Source of the DNA: Rhizobium sp. L1K21
Lineage (GTDB): Bacteria; Pseudomonadota; Alphaproteobacteria; Rhizobiales; Rhizobiaceae
Assembly: GCF_024055895.1 (NCBI RefSeq)
Contig: NZ_JAMXLE010000001.1
Span: 1,488,001 to 1,552,000 of the forward strand
Reading direction: 5' to 3'
DNA length: 64,000 nucleotides
Shown here: positions 18,653 through 28,375 of the stretch, one piece after another
Position numbering within the stretch: position 1 is the first letter of the stretch
Layout: each line of letters starts with the position of its first letter
Translations under genes and position numbers: made by a program
The notes under the pieces: model-generated
What the model was told of the DNA's origin: nothing
The model's database searches: none
What the model saw: the letters and a program-made list of their open reading frames with translations, nothing else

Positions 18653-21600
18653 GAAAGTCATTCAATCTTTCCGACTGGGCGCTCGATCACCGCTCGCTCG
18701 TCTGGTATTTCATGCTGGTGGCCGTTCTTGCGGGCGCATTCTCCTTTGTCAATCTCGGACGGGAAGAAGACCCGTCATTCACCATCAAGACCATGGTGAT
18801 CCAGGTGCAGTGGCCGGGCGCCACGGCACAGGAAATTACCGATCAGGTGACCGACCGGATCGAGAAGAAGCTGCAGGAACTGCCCGAACTGGATTATACC
18901 AAATCCATGTCGATGGCCGGCAAATCGACCATCATGGTCAATCTGTTGGCGGACACGAAGTCGAGCAACGTTCAGGATGTATGGTTTCGTGCCCGCAACA
19001 TGATCAACGACATTACCGCGACATTTCCGCAAGGTGTCATCGGGCCGTTCTATCAGGATACGTTTGGTGACGTCTTCGGAAATATTTACGCTTTCACAAG
19101 TGACGGGTTGAGCTATCGGCAATTGCTGGATTACGTGGAAGATGCCCGCTCGGAGGTTCTTTCTCTGCCCAATAGCGGCAAGGTTGATATTCTGGGCGCA
19201 CAGGATGAGGTGGTCTATCTCGAGTTCTCGCCCCGCCGGCTGGCCGCTTTTGGTCTCGATCAACAGGCGATGCTGACAGCGCTGCAAGAGCAAAACGCGA
19301 TTACGCCATCGGGTGTGCTGGATTCCGGCCCCGAGCGGATTGCCGTTCGCGTCACGGGACAGTTTTCATCTGAAGACAGTTTGAGAAATATCAATTTTCA
19401 TATCAACGATCAGTTCTTCCGGTTGAGTGACGTTGCAACGGTGACCCGCGGGTATGAGGATCCGCCCACAAGCCTTTTCCGGTTCAATGGTCAGCGTGCA
19501 ATTGCGCTGGCGGTGGGCATGAAGCCCGGGGCCAATTTGCTCGACTTCGGCAAGGCGCTGGACGAGCGGCTGAAGGCGTTCGAACAAACCTTGCCGGTGG
19601 GCGTGAATATCCACCTCGTCGCGGACCAGCCGGCGGTGGTCGAAGATGCGGTTTCGGGGTTCACCAGAGCGCTTTTCGAGGCGGTGGTGATCGTTTTGAT
19701 CGTCAGCTTCGTCAGCCTTGGCATGCGTGCTGGCGTGGTGGTGGCGATCGCCATTCCGCTCGTTCTCGCGCTGACCTTCATGGTGATGGAATATACCGGT
19801 ATTACTCTTCAGCGTATTTCGCTGGGTGCGTTGATTATCTCGCTCGGACTTCTGGTCGATGATGCGATGATTGCCGTTGAAATGATGGTCGCTCGTCTTG
19901 AGGCCGGTGATCCTCTCAGGAAAGCTGCCACCGCTGTTTACACTTCAACTGCGTTTCCCATGTTGACAGGCACGCTTGTAACGGCAGCCGGATTCATTCC
20001 GATCGGGCTCAACAGTAGCGCTGCCGGCGAATACACATTCACAATGTTTGTTGTCATATCGGTCTCGCTGCTGATTTCGTGGATTGTCGCCGTTCTTTTC
20101 ACGCCGTTGATCGGCGTGACCATTCTGCCCGAAAAATGGAAGAAACATCATGAGGAGGGTCACCAATCCTTCTTGATGCGCGGTTTCAAAAGTGTCCTGA
20201 TCATTTGCATGCAGTTCCGCTGGTTGACGGTGGCCGTCACGGTCGCGGTCTTTGCGGTATCACTTTATGGGATGACGTTCGTTCAGCAGCAGTTCTTTCC
20301 CTCCTCAGAACGCACTGAGTTGTTGATCGATTTCACATTGCCGCAAAATGCTTCGATCAATGAAACCAATGCCCAGATCGCAGAGTTCGAAAAGGAAATG
20401 CTCCAGGGCAATGAGGGTGTGGAACATTGGTCGACCTATGTCGGGAGTGGAGCGCCGCGTTTTGTGTTGACCGTCGATGTTCCTCCAGCGGCGCCGTTTC
20501 GCGGCGAAGTCGTGGTTATCACAAAGAATATCGAGGTGCGCGACAGGCTGAAGAGGGTGTTTCAGGACTATCTGGATACCCGGTTTCCGAACACGGATGC
20601 GCTGGTCAAATTGCTGGAGCTTGGTCCTCCGGTGGGGCGGCCCGTTCAATATCGTGTCAGCGGCAGGGATGAGGAGAAGGTCAGACAGTATGCGATGGAG
20701 CTGAAAACCAAGCTTCAGGCCAATCCCAATCTCGGTAAGATTGTCTATGATTGGGGCAGCACCAGCCGTGTCGTCAAGGTCGATGTTCTGCAGGATCGTG
20801 CTCATCAGCTCGGTGTCAGCTCCAAAGACATTGCCACGGCTCTCAATGGTGTCGTCGGAGGGATGACGGTCACGCAATTGCGCGATGCCACCTATCTGAT
20901 CAATGTCGAGGTGCGGGCGCAGCAGGCAGAGCGCATGTCGATCGACACTCTGGAAAACCTGCAATTGCCGAATGCGAGCGGTGTGTCCATTCCATTGTCG
21001 TCCATCGCCAGATTTGAATACACGGACGAACTGCCTGTGATCTGGCGGCGCAATCGCCTGCCGACGATCAACGTGGCCGCGTCAGTGGAGAGTGACCGCC
21101 AGCCCGTGAATGTGGTTCAAGATCTGGCACCCACGGTGAACGCCTTTGCGGCTTCGCTGCCAGCTGGTTATCATGTTGACACGGGCGGTGTCGTGGAAAA
21201 CAGTGAGGAATCCCAGGCTCCCATTATCGCCGTTGTACCCGTCATGCTGTTTATCATGGCAACGGTGCTGATGATCCAACTGCAGAGTTTCGGACGCCTT
21301 TTCCTGGTGACGGCGGTTGCCCCGCTTGGACTGATCGGTGTTGTCGCAGCTCTGCTGCCAAGCGGCGCACCGCTCGGCTTCGTGGCGATCCTGGGGGTCC
21401 TTGCACTCATTGGCATCCTCATCCGCAACTCGGTCATCCTCATTGTTCAGATTGAGGATCTGCGCAAAGCCGGTGAGGCGCCCTGGGATGCTGTCGTGAA
21501 CGCCACACTGCACAGATTGCGGCCAATCATGCTGACTGCGCTTGCCGCAAGCCTCGGGTTGATACCCATTGCGCGCGAAGTGTTCTGGGGACCGATGGCC

Positions 21601-21699
21601 TACGCCATGATGGGAGGCATCATTATTGGAACGCTGATCACGCTGCTATTCCTGCCTGCTCTTTATGTTGGTGTTTACCGCATCCGCCCGGAAGCCTGA
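18649..21699 (+). CDS. RND family efflux permease (TriC-like)
   Basis: A 1016-residue inner-membrane proton/drug antiporter of the RND superfamily with 12 expected membrane spans in two repeats. The first span precedes NLGREEDPSFTIKTMVIQVQWPGAT. The proton-relay aspartates are in LGLLVDDAMIAVEMM (fourth span). The second repeat ends in FVAILGVLALIGILIRNSVILIVQIEDL. Length and the two-adaptor operon match TriC. No outer-membrane factor gene lies nearby, so the pump must borrow a TolC-like protein encoded elsewhere. Substrates (for TriABC, triclosan) cannot be inferred safely here. A terminator follows. Confidence 0.93.
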   Translation: MRKSFNLSDWALDHRSLVWYFMLVAVLAGAFSFVNLGREEDPSFTIKTMVIQVQWPGATAQEITDQVTDRIEKKLQELPELDYTKSMSMAGKSTIMVNLLADTKSSNVQDVWFRARNMINDITATFPQGVIGPFYQDTFGDVFGNIYAFTSDGLSYRQLLDYVEDARSEVLSLPNSGKVDILGAQDEVVYLEFSPRRLAAFGLDQQAMLTALQEQNAITPSGVLDSGPERIAVRVTGQFSSEDSLRNINFHINDQFFRLSDVATVTRGYEDPPTSLFRFNGQRAIALAVGMKPGANLLDFGKALDERLKAFEQTLPVGVNIHLVADQPAVVEDAVSGFTRALFEAVVIVLIVSFVSLGMRAGVVVAIAIPLVLALTFMVMEYTGITLQRISLGALIISLGLLVDDAMIAVEMMVARLEAGDPLRKAATAVYTSTAFPMLTGTLVTAAGFIPIGLNSSAAGEYTFTMFVVISVSLLISWIVAVLFTPLIGVTILPEKWKKHHEEGHQSFLMRGFKSVLIICMQFRWLTVAVTVAVFAVSLYGMTFVQQQFFPSSERTELLIDFTLPQNASINETNAQIAEFEKEMLQGNEGVEHWSTYVGSGAPRFVLTVDVPPAAPFRGEVVVITKNIEVRDRLKRVFQDYLDTRFPNTDALVKLLELGPPVGRPVQYRVSGRDEEKVRQYAMELKTKLQANPNLGKIVYDWGSTSRVVKVDVLQDRAHQLGVSSKDIATALNGVVGGMTVTQLRDATYLINVEVRAQQAERMSIDTLENLQLPNASGVSIPLSSIARFEYTDELPVIWRRNRLPTINVAASVESDRQPVNVVQDLAPTVNAFAASLPAGYHVDTGGVVENSEESQAPIIAVVPVMLFIMATVLMIQLQSFGRLFLVTAVAPLGLIGVVAALLPSGAPLGFVAILGVLALIGILIRNSVILIVQIEDLRKAGEAPWDAVVNATLHRLRPIMLTALAASLGLIPIAREVFWGPMAYAMMGGIIIGTLITLLFLPALYVGVYRIRPEA

Positions 21700-21742
21700 G
21701 ACAGGCGGTGGCGTGTCTGCAACACGATCATCCCGTTGAGAC

Positions 21743-21780
21743 CCCGACGCCGCGCTGCTTGGCGTTGGGCTTTCGGTTTT
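21743..21780 (+). terminator. Intrinsic terminator after the RND operon
   Basis: CCCGACGCC (21743-21751) pairs with GGCGTTGGG (21761-21769), nine pairs with one G-U, followed by CTTTCGGTTTT. It lies 43 bp after the permease stop. Apart from this, the stretch 21700-21932 shows no gene. Confidence 0.65.
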
Positions 21781-21932
21781 CGGAAATCCGTTCTCCTGAA
21801 AAGCGTTATAGCCTCAGACCGAAGACGTCAGCTTCCTTGTGAAACTGGACATCACAGGTGGCGGGGATTTTTTCGTTGACAGGAAAACAAAAATAGAACA
21901 AAAAGGGATCAATATAGGAAAAGGAGATAGAA

Positions 21933-22019
21933 ATGCTTGAAGTTTTGCGCGACGCAGCAGCTTTTGCCTCTGTAACTTTGTTCATCGCCTCGCTTTCGGT
22001 TATCGTTCTGGCGCTCTAA
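21933..22019 (+). CDS. 28-residue single-span membrane peptide
   Basis: A short open frame starting MLEVLRDAAAFASVTL and ending SVIVLAL. Its ribosome-binding site AAGGAG is ideally placed 6 nt before the ATG. The product is almost entirely one hydrophobic helix after a short charged amphipathic start, so a single inner-membrane span is expected. It sits about 107 bp before dnaE in the same direction. The strong Shine-Dalgarno, the clean hydrophobic profile and the adjacent non-coding leader argue that it is expressed. The function is unknown. Confidence 0.62.
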   Translation: MLEVLRDAAAFASVTLFIASLSVIVLAL

Positions 22020-22126
22020 TTTTGTGAACTGGACAACCGGAATTCGGTTTGTTCCGGGTTCCGTCTGGACTTGGCTGCAATCACGCGGACAATGGCGACT
22101 CGCATGTGTTAGGCGAGGGCGTATAG

Positions 22127-25100
22127 ATGGCGGAAATTGTGACAGATACTCAGGCAGACGGTTCGGGCGAAAAAGGTCCGGGCTTCGTTCACCTTCGGGT
22201 TCACTCCGCCTATTCGCTTCTGGAGGGTGCGCTGCCTCTGAAGAAGATCCTGGCGGCTGCGGTCGCCGATGACCAGCCGGCGATTGCGATTACCGACACA
22301 AACAATCTCTTTGTTGCTCTTGAATTTGCGCAAAAGGCTGTTGGCGATGGCGTGCAGCCGATTATCGGATGTCAGCTCTCGGTTGATATGGGATATGCAA
22401 AGGAGGGGGATCGACGAGGCAGTTCCACGCTCGAGAAGAAGCCGTCTCTGGTTCTGCTCGCCGAGGATGAAGGCGGATATGCGCGTCTGGTCGAATTCGT
22501 CAGCCGGGCCTATCTGCAGGGTGAGGCCAATGAAGAACCCTGTGTTTCGCTCGCCGCTCTTCAAGAGGGGACCGATGGTATTATTTGCCTGACGGGGGCG
22601 TCCTCCGGGCCAGTGGACAGATTTTTGCGCGCCGGCAATTCCGAGCTTGCGCGTGAGGCCTTGCAATCGCTTGCGTCTGTTTTTCCGGGCCGGCTTTATG
22701 TCGAACTGCAAAGGCAGGCGGGTTATGACCGGCGCCACGAGGCAGCGCTTATTTCACTCGCCTATGATGCCGATTTGCCGCTCGTTGCCACGAACGAGGC
22801 GTTCTTTCCGAAGCCCGACGACTTTGATGCACATGATGCTTTGATGGCTGTCGCTCATAATGCCATTGTTTCCGATGATCGCCGCTTCCGCTTGACGCCC
22901 GATCATTATCTCAAGAGCCGGAAAGACATGATGGCGCTTTTCGAAGATTTACCGGAGGCCACGGCGAACACGGTCGAGATTGCCAAACGCTGTTCGTTCC
23001 TGCTCAAGACCAGAAAGCCGATCCTGCCGCGCTTCACGGGTGCATCTGATGATCCGGAGGAGGCGGAACGGGCCGAAACTGCGGAACTGCGCCGGCAGGC
23101 AGTCGACGGTCTGAGGGCGCGAATATCGCATCTCGGTCTTGCTGAAGGCTTTACCGAGCAAGATTATCAGGAGCGGCTGGAATTTGAGCTCGGGATTATC
23201 GAGCGCATGCGTTTTCCGGGCTACTTCCTGATCGTCTCGGACTTCATCAAATGGGCCAAGGAGCATGGTATTCCGGTGGGGCCGGGCCGTGGTTCGGGTG
23301 CCGGCTCGCTGGTTGCCTATGCGTTGACTGTAACGGACGTCGATCCGTTGCGCTTTTCGCTGCTGTTCGAACGTTTCCTCAATCCGGAACGTGTATCGAT
23401 GCCTGACTTCGATATCGACTTCTGCCAGGACCGGCGTGACGAGGTCATCCGTTATGTCCAGAAGAAGTACGGACGTGAACAGGTGGCGCAGATCATCACC
23501 TTCGGGTCGTTGCAGGCGCGTGCGGCCCTGCGTGACGTTGGTCGCGTGTTGGAGATGCCTTACGGCCAGGTCGACAAGATCTGCAAGCTGGTGCCGAACA
23601 ATCCCGCCAACCCGACGCCGCTCTACAAGGCGATCGAAGAAGAACCGCGCTTTGCTGAAGAGGCCGAAAAAGAGCCGGTCGTGGGCCGTCTTCTGGACAT
23701 AGCCCAGAAGCTTGAAGGCCTTTATCGACACGCGTCCACGCACGCAGCCGGCATCGTGATCGGCGACCGCCCGCTCTGGCAGCTTGTGCCAATGTATCGC
23801 GATCCGCGCTCGGACATGCCGGTAACCCAGTTCAACATGAAGTGGGTTGAGCAGGCGGGGCTGGTGAAATTCGACTTTCTCGGTCTGAAAACGCTGACCG
23901 TGCTCAAGACAGCCGTTGATTTCGTGGCCAAGAGAGGCATCAAGATCGATCTTGCCGGTCTTCCACTGGATGATGAACTGACCTACAAAATGCTCTCCAG
24001 AGGCGAGACTGTGGGCGTGTTCCAGGTGGAAAGTGCGGGCATGCGCAAGGCCCTCATAGGCATGCGGCCTGACCGCATCGAGGATATTATTGCACTGGTG
24101 GCGCTTTACCGTCCGGGGCCGATGGAAAACATCCCAGTCTATAATGCGCGCAAGCACGGCGAAGAGGAAATCGCCTCCATTCATCCCAAGATCGATTACC
24201 TGCTGGCTGAGACACAAGGCGTGATCGTCTATCAGGAACAGGTGATGCAGATTGCGCAGGTGCTTTCCGGTTATTCGCTCGGCGAGGCCGATCTGTTGCG
24301 CCGCGCGATGGGCAAGAAGATCAAGGAGGAAATGGACAAGCAGCGGGCGCGCTTCGTGGACGGTGCAGTCGCCAACGGCGTTTCCAAGCCACAGGCGGAT
24401 ATGATTTTCGACCTGTTGGCAAAATTTGCAAATTACGGCTTCAACAAGTCGCACGCCGCGGCTTATGCGATCGTATCCTACCAGACCGCCTACATGAAGG
24501 CGCACTACCCGGTCGAGTTTCTCGCAGCGTCGATGACGCTTGATATGGCCAACACCGAGAAAGTGAACGATTTCCGCCAGGATGCGAACCGGCTGGGCAT
24601 TGAGGTCATTCCCCCGTCCGTGCAGACATCGTTCCGTCATTTCGAGACGGGCGAGAACCGGATTTATTACTCGCTGGCCGCACTGAAGGGTGTTGGTGAC
24701 GCCGCCGTGGAACATATCGTTGCTGTGCGTGGTGATAAACCGTTTGCCTCGCTTGAGGATTTCTGCCTGCGTATCGATCCGAAGATGATCAACCGGCGCG
24801 TTCTCGAAAGCCTGATCTGCGCCGGTGCGCTTGATTGTTTCGGAATAAACCGGGCGGCCTTGCTGGGCGGCATCGAGCGCATCTTGGGCTATGCGCAAAG
24901 CGCCAGTGAAGAACGCTCCAGCGGGCAGTTCAACATGTTCGGCGGTGCAGCGACGGGGCCGGAAAAGATCAGCCTTCCCGACTATACACCGCTTTTGCCG
25001 TCAGAAGAGCTTCTCCGGGAATTTCAGGTGCTCGGGTTTTATCTGTCGGCGCATCCGCTGGATTCCTACAGGGAGCTGCTCGCGAAGTTGCGCGTTCAAA

Positions 25101-25618
25101 CCTTTGGCGAGTTTTCGCAGGCGGTTCGTCAAGGGGCCGGGGCGGGGCGTTTGGCCGGAACGGTGGTTTCCAAACAGGAACGGAAAACGAAAACCGGCAA
25201 CAAGATGGGTATCGTGACCTTCTCGGATTCCTCCGGCCAGTTTGAGGCCGTTCTGTTTTCGGAAATGCTCAACCAATACCGTGATCTTCTGGAGCCGGGC
25301 AAATCGCTGGTTTTGACAGTGACCGCAGACGAGAGGCCGGAAGGGATAGGCCTGCGTATCCAAACACTGCAGTCGCTGGAAGCGAAATCAGTTGAAATGC
25401 AGAAGGCTTTGCGCGTCTATGTTCGTGACTCCGGCCCCTTACGCTCGCTTGCAAACCATCTGAATGCCAAGGGCGACGGCACTGTGTCTTTCATTGTGAT
25501 CAAGGAGGAAGGACAGCGCGAAATCGAGGTGGAGTTGCCCGGCCGCTACAGGATTTCACCAGAAATCGCGGCGGCCATGAAAGCAACGAATGGTGTTCTC
25601 GACGTCGAGCTGGTTTGA
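22127..25618 (+). CDS. dnaE: DNA polymerase III subunit alpha
   Basis: The replicative polymerase catalytic subunit, 1163 residues, the usual size of alphaproteobacterial DnaE1. The N-terminal PHP domain starts with FVHLRVHSAYSLLEGA. The palm aspartates are in MPDFDIDFCQDRRDE (Asp427, Asp429, Asp431). Thumb and fingers follow with GPGRGSGAGSLVAYAL just before and HASTHAAGIVIGDRPL after. A helix-hairpin-helix region and an OB domain (GRLAGTVVSKQERKTKTGNKMGIVTF, near residue 1010) precede the C-terminus. No SOS box is seen upstream, in keeping with a housekeeping rather than a DnaE2 mutasome polymerase. Confidence 0.97.
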   Translation: MAEIVTDTQADGSGEKGPGFVHLRVHSAYSLLEGALPLKKILAAAVADDQPAIAITDTNNLFVALEFAQKAVGDGVQPIIGCQLSVDMGYAKEGDRRGSSTLEKKPSLVLLAEDEGGYARLVEFVSRAYLQGEANEEPCVSLAALQEGTDGIICLTGASSGPVDRFLRAGNSELAREALQSLASVFPGRLYVELQRQAGYDRRHEAALISLAYDADLPLVATNEAFFPKPDDFDAHDALMAVAHNAIVSDDRRFRLTPDHYLKSRKDMMALFEDLPEATANTVEIAKRCSFLLKTRKPILPRFTGASDDPEEAERAETAELRRQAVDGLRARISHLGLAEGFTEQDYQERLEFELGIIERMRFPGYFLIVSDFIKWAKEHGIPVGPGRGSGAGSLVAYALTVTDVDPLRFSLLFERFLNPERVSMPDFDIDFCQDRRDEVIRYVQKKYGREQVAQIITFGSLQARAALRDVGRVLEMPYGQVDKICKLVPNNPANPTPLYKAIEEEPRFAEEAEKEPVVGRLLDIAQKLEGLYRHASTHAAGIVIGDRPLWQLVPMYRDPRSDMPVTQFNMKWVEQAGLVKFDFLGLKTLTVLKTAVDFVAKRGIKIDLAGLPLDDELTYKMLSRGETVGVFQVESAGMRKALIGMRPDRIEDIIALVALYRPGPMENIPVYNARKHGEEEIASIHPKIDYLLAETQGVIVYQEQVMQIAQVLSGYSLGEADLLRRAMGKKIKEEMDKQRARFVDGAVANGVSKPQADMIFDLLAKFANYGFNKSHAAAYAIVSYQTAYMKAHYPVEFLAASMTLDMANTEKVNDFRQDANRLGIEVIPPSVQTSFRHFETGENRIYYSLAALKGVGDAAVEHIVAVRGDKPFASLEDFCLRIDPKMINRRVLESLICAGALDCFGINRAALLGGIERILGYAQSASEERSSGQFNMFGGAATGPEKISLPDYTPLLPSEELLREFQVLGFYLSAHPLDSYRELLAKLRVQTFGEFSQAVRQGAGAGRLAGTVVSKQERKTKTGNKMGIVTFSDSSGQFEAVLFSEMLNQYRDLLEPGKSLVLTVTADERPEGIGLRIQTLQSLEAKSVEMQKALRVYVRDSGPLRSLANHLNAKGDGTVSFIVIKEEGQREIEVELPGRYRISPEIAAAMKATNGVLDVELV

Positions 25619-25650
25619 GCCGCAATCAATCTCTTGCGGCGCGATCCAGG

Positions 25651-26883
25651 TCAGCTTTGCGGAGCTTTCCGGGTGAGCGTGATGAAATTTGTTCCCAGTC
25701 CGGTCTCAGGCTGATGGCCGGTGTCGGTGATCGTGAGGGCCGAGCCTTCACCCATCAGAGTTGCGATCTTTTTGCGGGCCTCTTCAGGCATATGTATGCG
25801 CGCTAGCGCATTCGTTGCGCTGTTGAAGGCAGGATCGTCGGCCTGCTCTATGATGCCCATGCGCGCCTGTTCGCGGGTGCTCAGATGGTTAGCCAGCGAA
25901 ACGCCGTACCAATTGACTGTCCCGTCTGTCGGTGAAACGTCGCGGGCCTCCATGAAATGTGTACCGAGCGCTTTCTGGGGCTCGTCGATCGTAACGCCGG
26001 CTGAATAGATTTCCTTGAAGTTCTCGCGGATCATCACCCGCCCGTTTGCGATCGGTCCCTTCAAGTCGCGAGCTGCGAGAGCCGCGACGAAATCGTCGTC
26101 AAGACCCTTACCCGGGGTCAACTGATAAACGGTGCGAAAATCGTTGATGGCCCGAAGAGTAAGGCGGCCAAGGATACCGTCTACTGTCCCGGCATCGTAA
26201 CCGATCGCATTCAGGCGCTCCTGAATTTCAGCGACGCGATCGCGCTCGCTTGTGCGGGTGATCAGGATGTAAATCGGATCGCGCTGCGCTTCCTGCTTGA
26301 CGCCCAATTCCGGATTCGGATCATTCATGGCCACTTCGACGGTTTCGTTGCTTGACGAACCGATCGAGGCTCGCAATGGAGCGTCGCTGACCATGGGAAC
26401 GGCTTCTTCAATCTGCGGCTTCGGCAATGCGCTTCCGCTTAACAGCTGCGGCGTCACCTCAGCATCAGAAATGATCACGTGTGCGCCGCGTTCCGTCATC
26501 TCAAAGAGGCTTTTGGCAAATGCGGCAGGCAACCGTACGCAGCCATGGGATGCGGGATAATCGGGTACGCTATTGGATTCGTGAAGCGCAACACCGGACC
26601 ATGTGATGCGTTGCATCCAGGGCATCGGCGCGTTGCTATAAATATTCGAGCGGTGAAACTTGCGTTTCTCCAGGATGGAGAAGATGCCGGATGGGGTCGT
26701 GTGGCCTGGTTTTCCCGTGGAGACTTTCGACTGCGCAACCACGTCCAGTCCATCGTAGACTGTTACCCGTTGCAAGTCTTTCGATACAATGATCTGAAGG
26801 GCCTGACCTGTTCCGGCCTCGGCGTGACCGCTCAGTGCCGTAAAGCAAAGGAGGGAAGCCGCAAATACTGGCAGAATACGCAT
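25651..26883 (-). CDS. L,D-transpeptidase with peptidoglycan-binding domain
   Basis: An exported 410-residue cell-wall enzyme. A cleavable signal peptide ends near HAEA (residue 23). The YkuD catalytic domain (about 28-140) has His101 and the SHGCVRL motif with nucleophile Cys115. A PG-binding-1-like domain follows (VAEIQERLNAIGYDAGTVDGILGRLTLRAINDF, about residues 215-250). L,D-transpeptidases make 3-3 crosslinks or, in this group, can attach outer-membrane proteins to peptidoglycan. An inverted repeat CGTTATT/AATAACG lies about 18 bp upstream of the start. Confidence 0.9.
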   Translation of the reverse strand: MRILPVFAASLLCFTALSGHAEAGTGQALQIIVSKDLQRVTVYDGLDVVAQSKVSTGKPGHTTPSGIFSILEKRKFHRSNIYSNAPMPWMQRITWSGVALHESNSVPDYPASHGCVRLPAAFAKSLFEMTERGAHVIISDAEVTPQLLSGSALPKPQIEEAVPMVSDAPLRASIGSSSNETVEVAMNDPNPELGVKQEAQRDPIYILITRTSERDRVAEIQERLNAIGYDAGTVDGILGRLTLRAINDFRTVYQLTPGKGLDDDFVAALAARDLKGPIANGRVMIRENFKEIYSAGVTIDEPQKALGTHFMEARDVSPTDGTVNWYGVSLANHLSTREQARMGIIEQADDPAFNSATNALARIHMPEEARKKIATLMGEGSALTITDTGHQPETGLGTNFITLTRKAPQS

Positions 26884-26900
26884 GGGACACCTTTAATACT

Positions 26901-26921
26901 CGTTATTTTGAGACAATAACG
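26901..26921. promoter_or_regulatory. Inverted repeat upstream of the L,D-transpeptidase gene
   Basis: CGTTATT (26901-26907) and AATAACG (26915-26921) form a perfect 7-bp inverted repeat with a 7-nt spacer in the gap between dinB's stop and the transpeptidase start. There is no T-run on the minus strand, so an operator is at least as likely as a dinB terminator. Confidence 0.35.
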
Positions 26922-26961
26922 GGGATAGATTAAAGAATATTTGCCTGAATTTCCCAAGGGT

Positions 26962-28254
26962 TCAACTTTTTTGAGCGGGCTTCGTGGGCGGCGCGCGGAA
27001 AGTGTAACCGGTTTCAATGCTTTTCAAGCCGAACTTGTCACGAAGCGAATCCATGGCTGCCTCCGCAGCAGCCCGTCTGCCGGCGTCAAGATCGACCAAA
27101 TCATGGGGATCGGCCAATTGCGGAGAGCTCAGTGTCGACACGCCAATCCCGATCAGGCGGAATTTTGTGCCGTCCAGCTCCTTGGCGAGCATAAGTTCAC
27201 CAGCGCGGAATATTCTATCCGCCAATTGGGTCGGGCTTTCCAACGTCAAATTGCGGGTGCGGGATTTGAAGTCCTTTGTTTTCAGCTTCAACGTGACAGT
27301 CAGTCCGGCATAACCGGATTTTTTCAGCCGGCGAGAGACTTTTTCGCTCAGCGTTCGCAGGTGTCCTGTCAGTTCTTTCTTGTCGTCTATGTCGTCAAAA
27401 AAGGTTGTTTCGGCCGAAACGCTTTTTGCGCCGGAGGATGGGTGAACGTCGCGGCTGTCCTGCCCGCGTGAGAGGTGGTAGAGCCTCTTGCCCATGACGC
27501 CGTAGCGGCGCATGAGATCGGTTTCTTCCATGGTCTGAAGCTGGCCGATTTTTGTGATGCCATCGCGCGCCAACGTCTGCTCAAAGGCGCGACCGACACC
27601 CCAGATCAGTTTGACCGGCTTATCGGCAAGAAATGTTGGCGCTTCCGCTCTGCCGATGACGGAAAATCCGCGCGGCTTCTCGAGGTCCGATGCAACCTTG
27701 GCCAGGAATTTGCAGTAGGAAAGGCCGACGGAAATGGTGATGCCCAGTTCGTTTGTTACGCGATTGGCAAGTCTGGCCAATACGCGCACCGGAGGGTCCC
27801 GGTGCAAACGCTCCGTGCCTTTGAGTTCCAGAAAGGCTTCGTCGATTGAAATCGGTTCGACCAGCGGGGTCAGTTCCTGCATGAGTTGGCGAACTTCGCG
27901 CCCCACCTTTGCATATTTTTCCATATTCGGTTTTATGACGACGGCGTCTGGGCAAAGCTCCAGCGCTTTAAACATCGGCATGGCGGAACGAACGCCATTT
28001 ATGCGGGCCACATAACAGGCCGTGGAAACCACACCGCGTTTGCCGCCACCAATGATGACCGGCTTGTCGGCGAGTTCGGGATTATCCCGTTTCTCGACCG
28101 AGGCGTAAAAAGCGTCGCAATCAATATGGGCGAGCGTCAGGTCGTTCTGCTCGGGATGGTTCAGGAGACGCGGGCTTCCGCAATACCGGCAACGCTTGGT
28201 TGTCGCTGGCTGGTATTCGAGACAGTCTCTGCATAGGAACCTTGCGTCCGTCAT
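26962..28254 (-). CDS. dinB: DNA polymerase IV with N-terminal cysteine motif
   Basis: A Y-family translesion polymerase of 430 residues. The catalytic segments are [19 protein letters not shown] (Asp45) and [11 protein letters not shown]. The little-finger domain follows, with [29 protein letters not shown]. The N-terminus carries about 38 extra residues with Cys8, Cys11, Cys22 and Cys25 in a CxxC-x10-CxxC arrangement, suggesting a small zinc ribbon absent from enteric DinB. An SOS box lies 19 bp before the start, so expression should be DNA-damage induced through LexA, whose gene is also in the window. Confidence 0.95.
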   Translation of the reverse strand: MTDARFLCRDCLEYQPATTKRCRYCGSPRLLNHPEQNDLTLAHIDCDAFYASVEKRDNPELADKPVIIGGGKRGVVSTACYVARINGVRSAMPMFKALELCPDAVVIKPNMEKYAKVGREVRQLMQELTPLVEPISIDEAFLELKGTERLHRDPPVRVLARLANRVTNELGITISVGLSYCKFLAKVASDLEKPRGFSVIGRAEAPTFLADKPVKLIWGVGRAFEQTLARDGITKIGQLQTMEETDLMRRYGVMGKRLYHLSRGQDSRDVHPSSGAKSVSAETTFFDDIDDKKELTGHLRTLSEKVSRRLKKSGYAGLTVTLKLKTKDFKSRTRNLTLESPTQLADRIFRAGELMLAKELDGTKFRLIGIGVSTLSSPQLADPHDLVDLDAGRRAAAEAAMDSLRDKFGLKSIETGYTFRAPPTKPAQKS

Positions 28255-28272
28255 GGCAGCCCGGATTTAATA

Positions 28273-28287
28273 GAACTAAAAGTGAAC
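28273..28287. promoter_or_regulatory. LexA (SOS) box upstream of dinB
   Basis: GAAC (28273-28276), seven bases, GAAC (28284-28287), the reverse complement of the GTTC-N7-GTTC consensus. It ends 19 bp before the dinB start on the minus strand, a position expected to overlap the promoter or the transcription start. Confidence 0.82.
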
Positions 28288-28375
28288 ATGCACACAGTGG
28301 ACTGTATCATGATCCAGCTTTTTGTGAAGCTGCGGGATCCGAGGAGGCCACAAATAGACAGCATGCGCTCGGCGG

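Noticed and set aside
9859-21699. The lexA-dnaE interval as a genomic island
   Set aside because: No integrase, tRNA attachment site, flanking repeats or insertion sequence is visible, and base composition by eye matches the surroundings; it may simply be lineage-variable.
21876-21916. TTGACA and AATATA as a promoter for the 28-codon gene and dnaE
   Set aside because: The spacing is 29 bp, far from the 16-18 bp needed, so these boxes cannot form one promoter.
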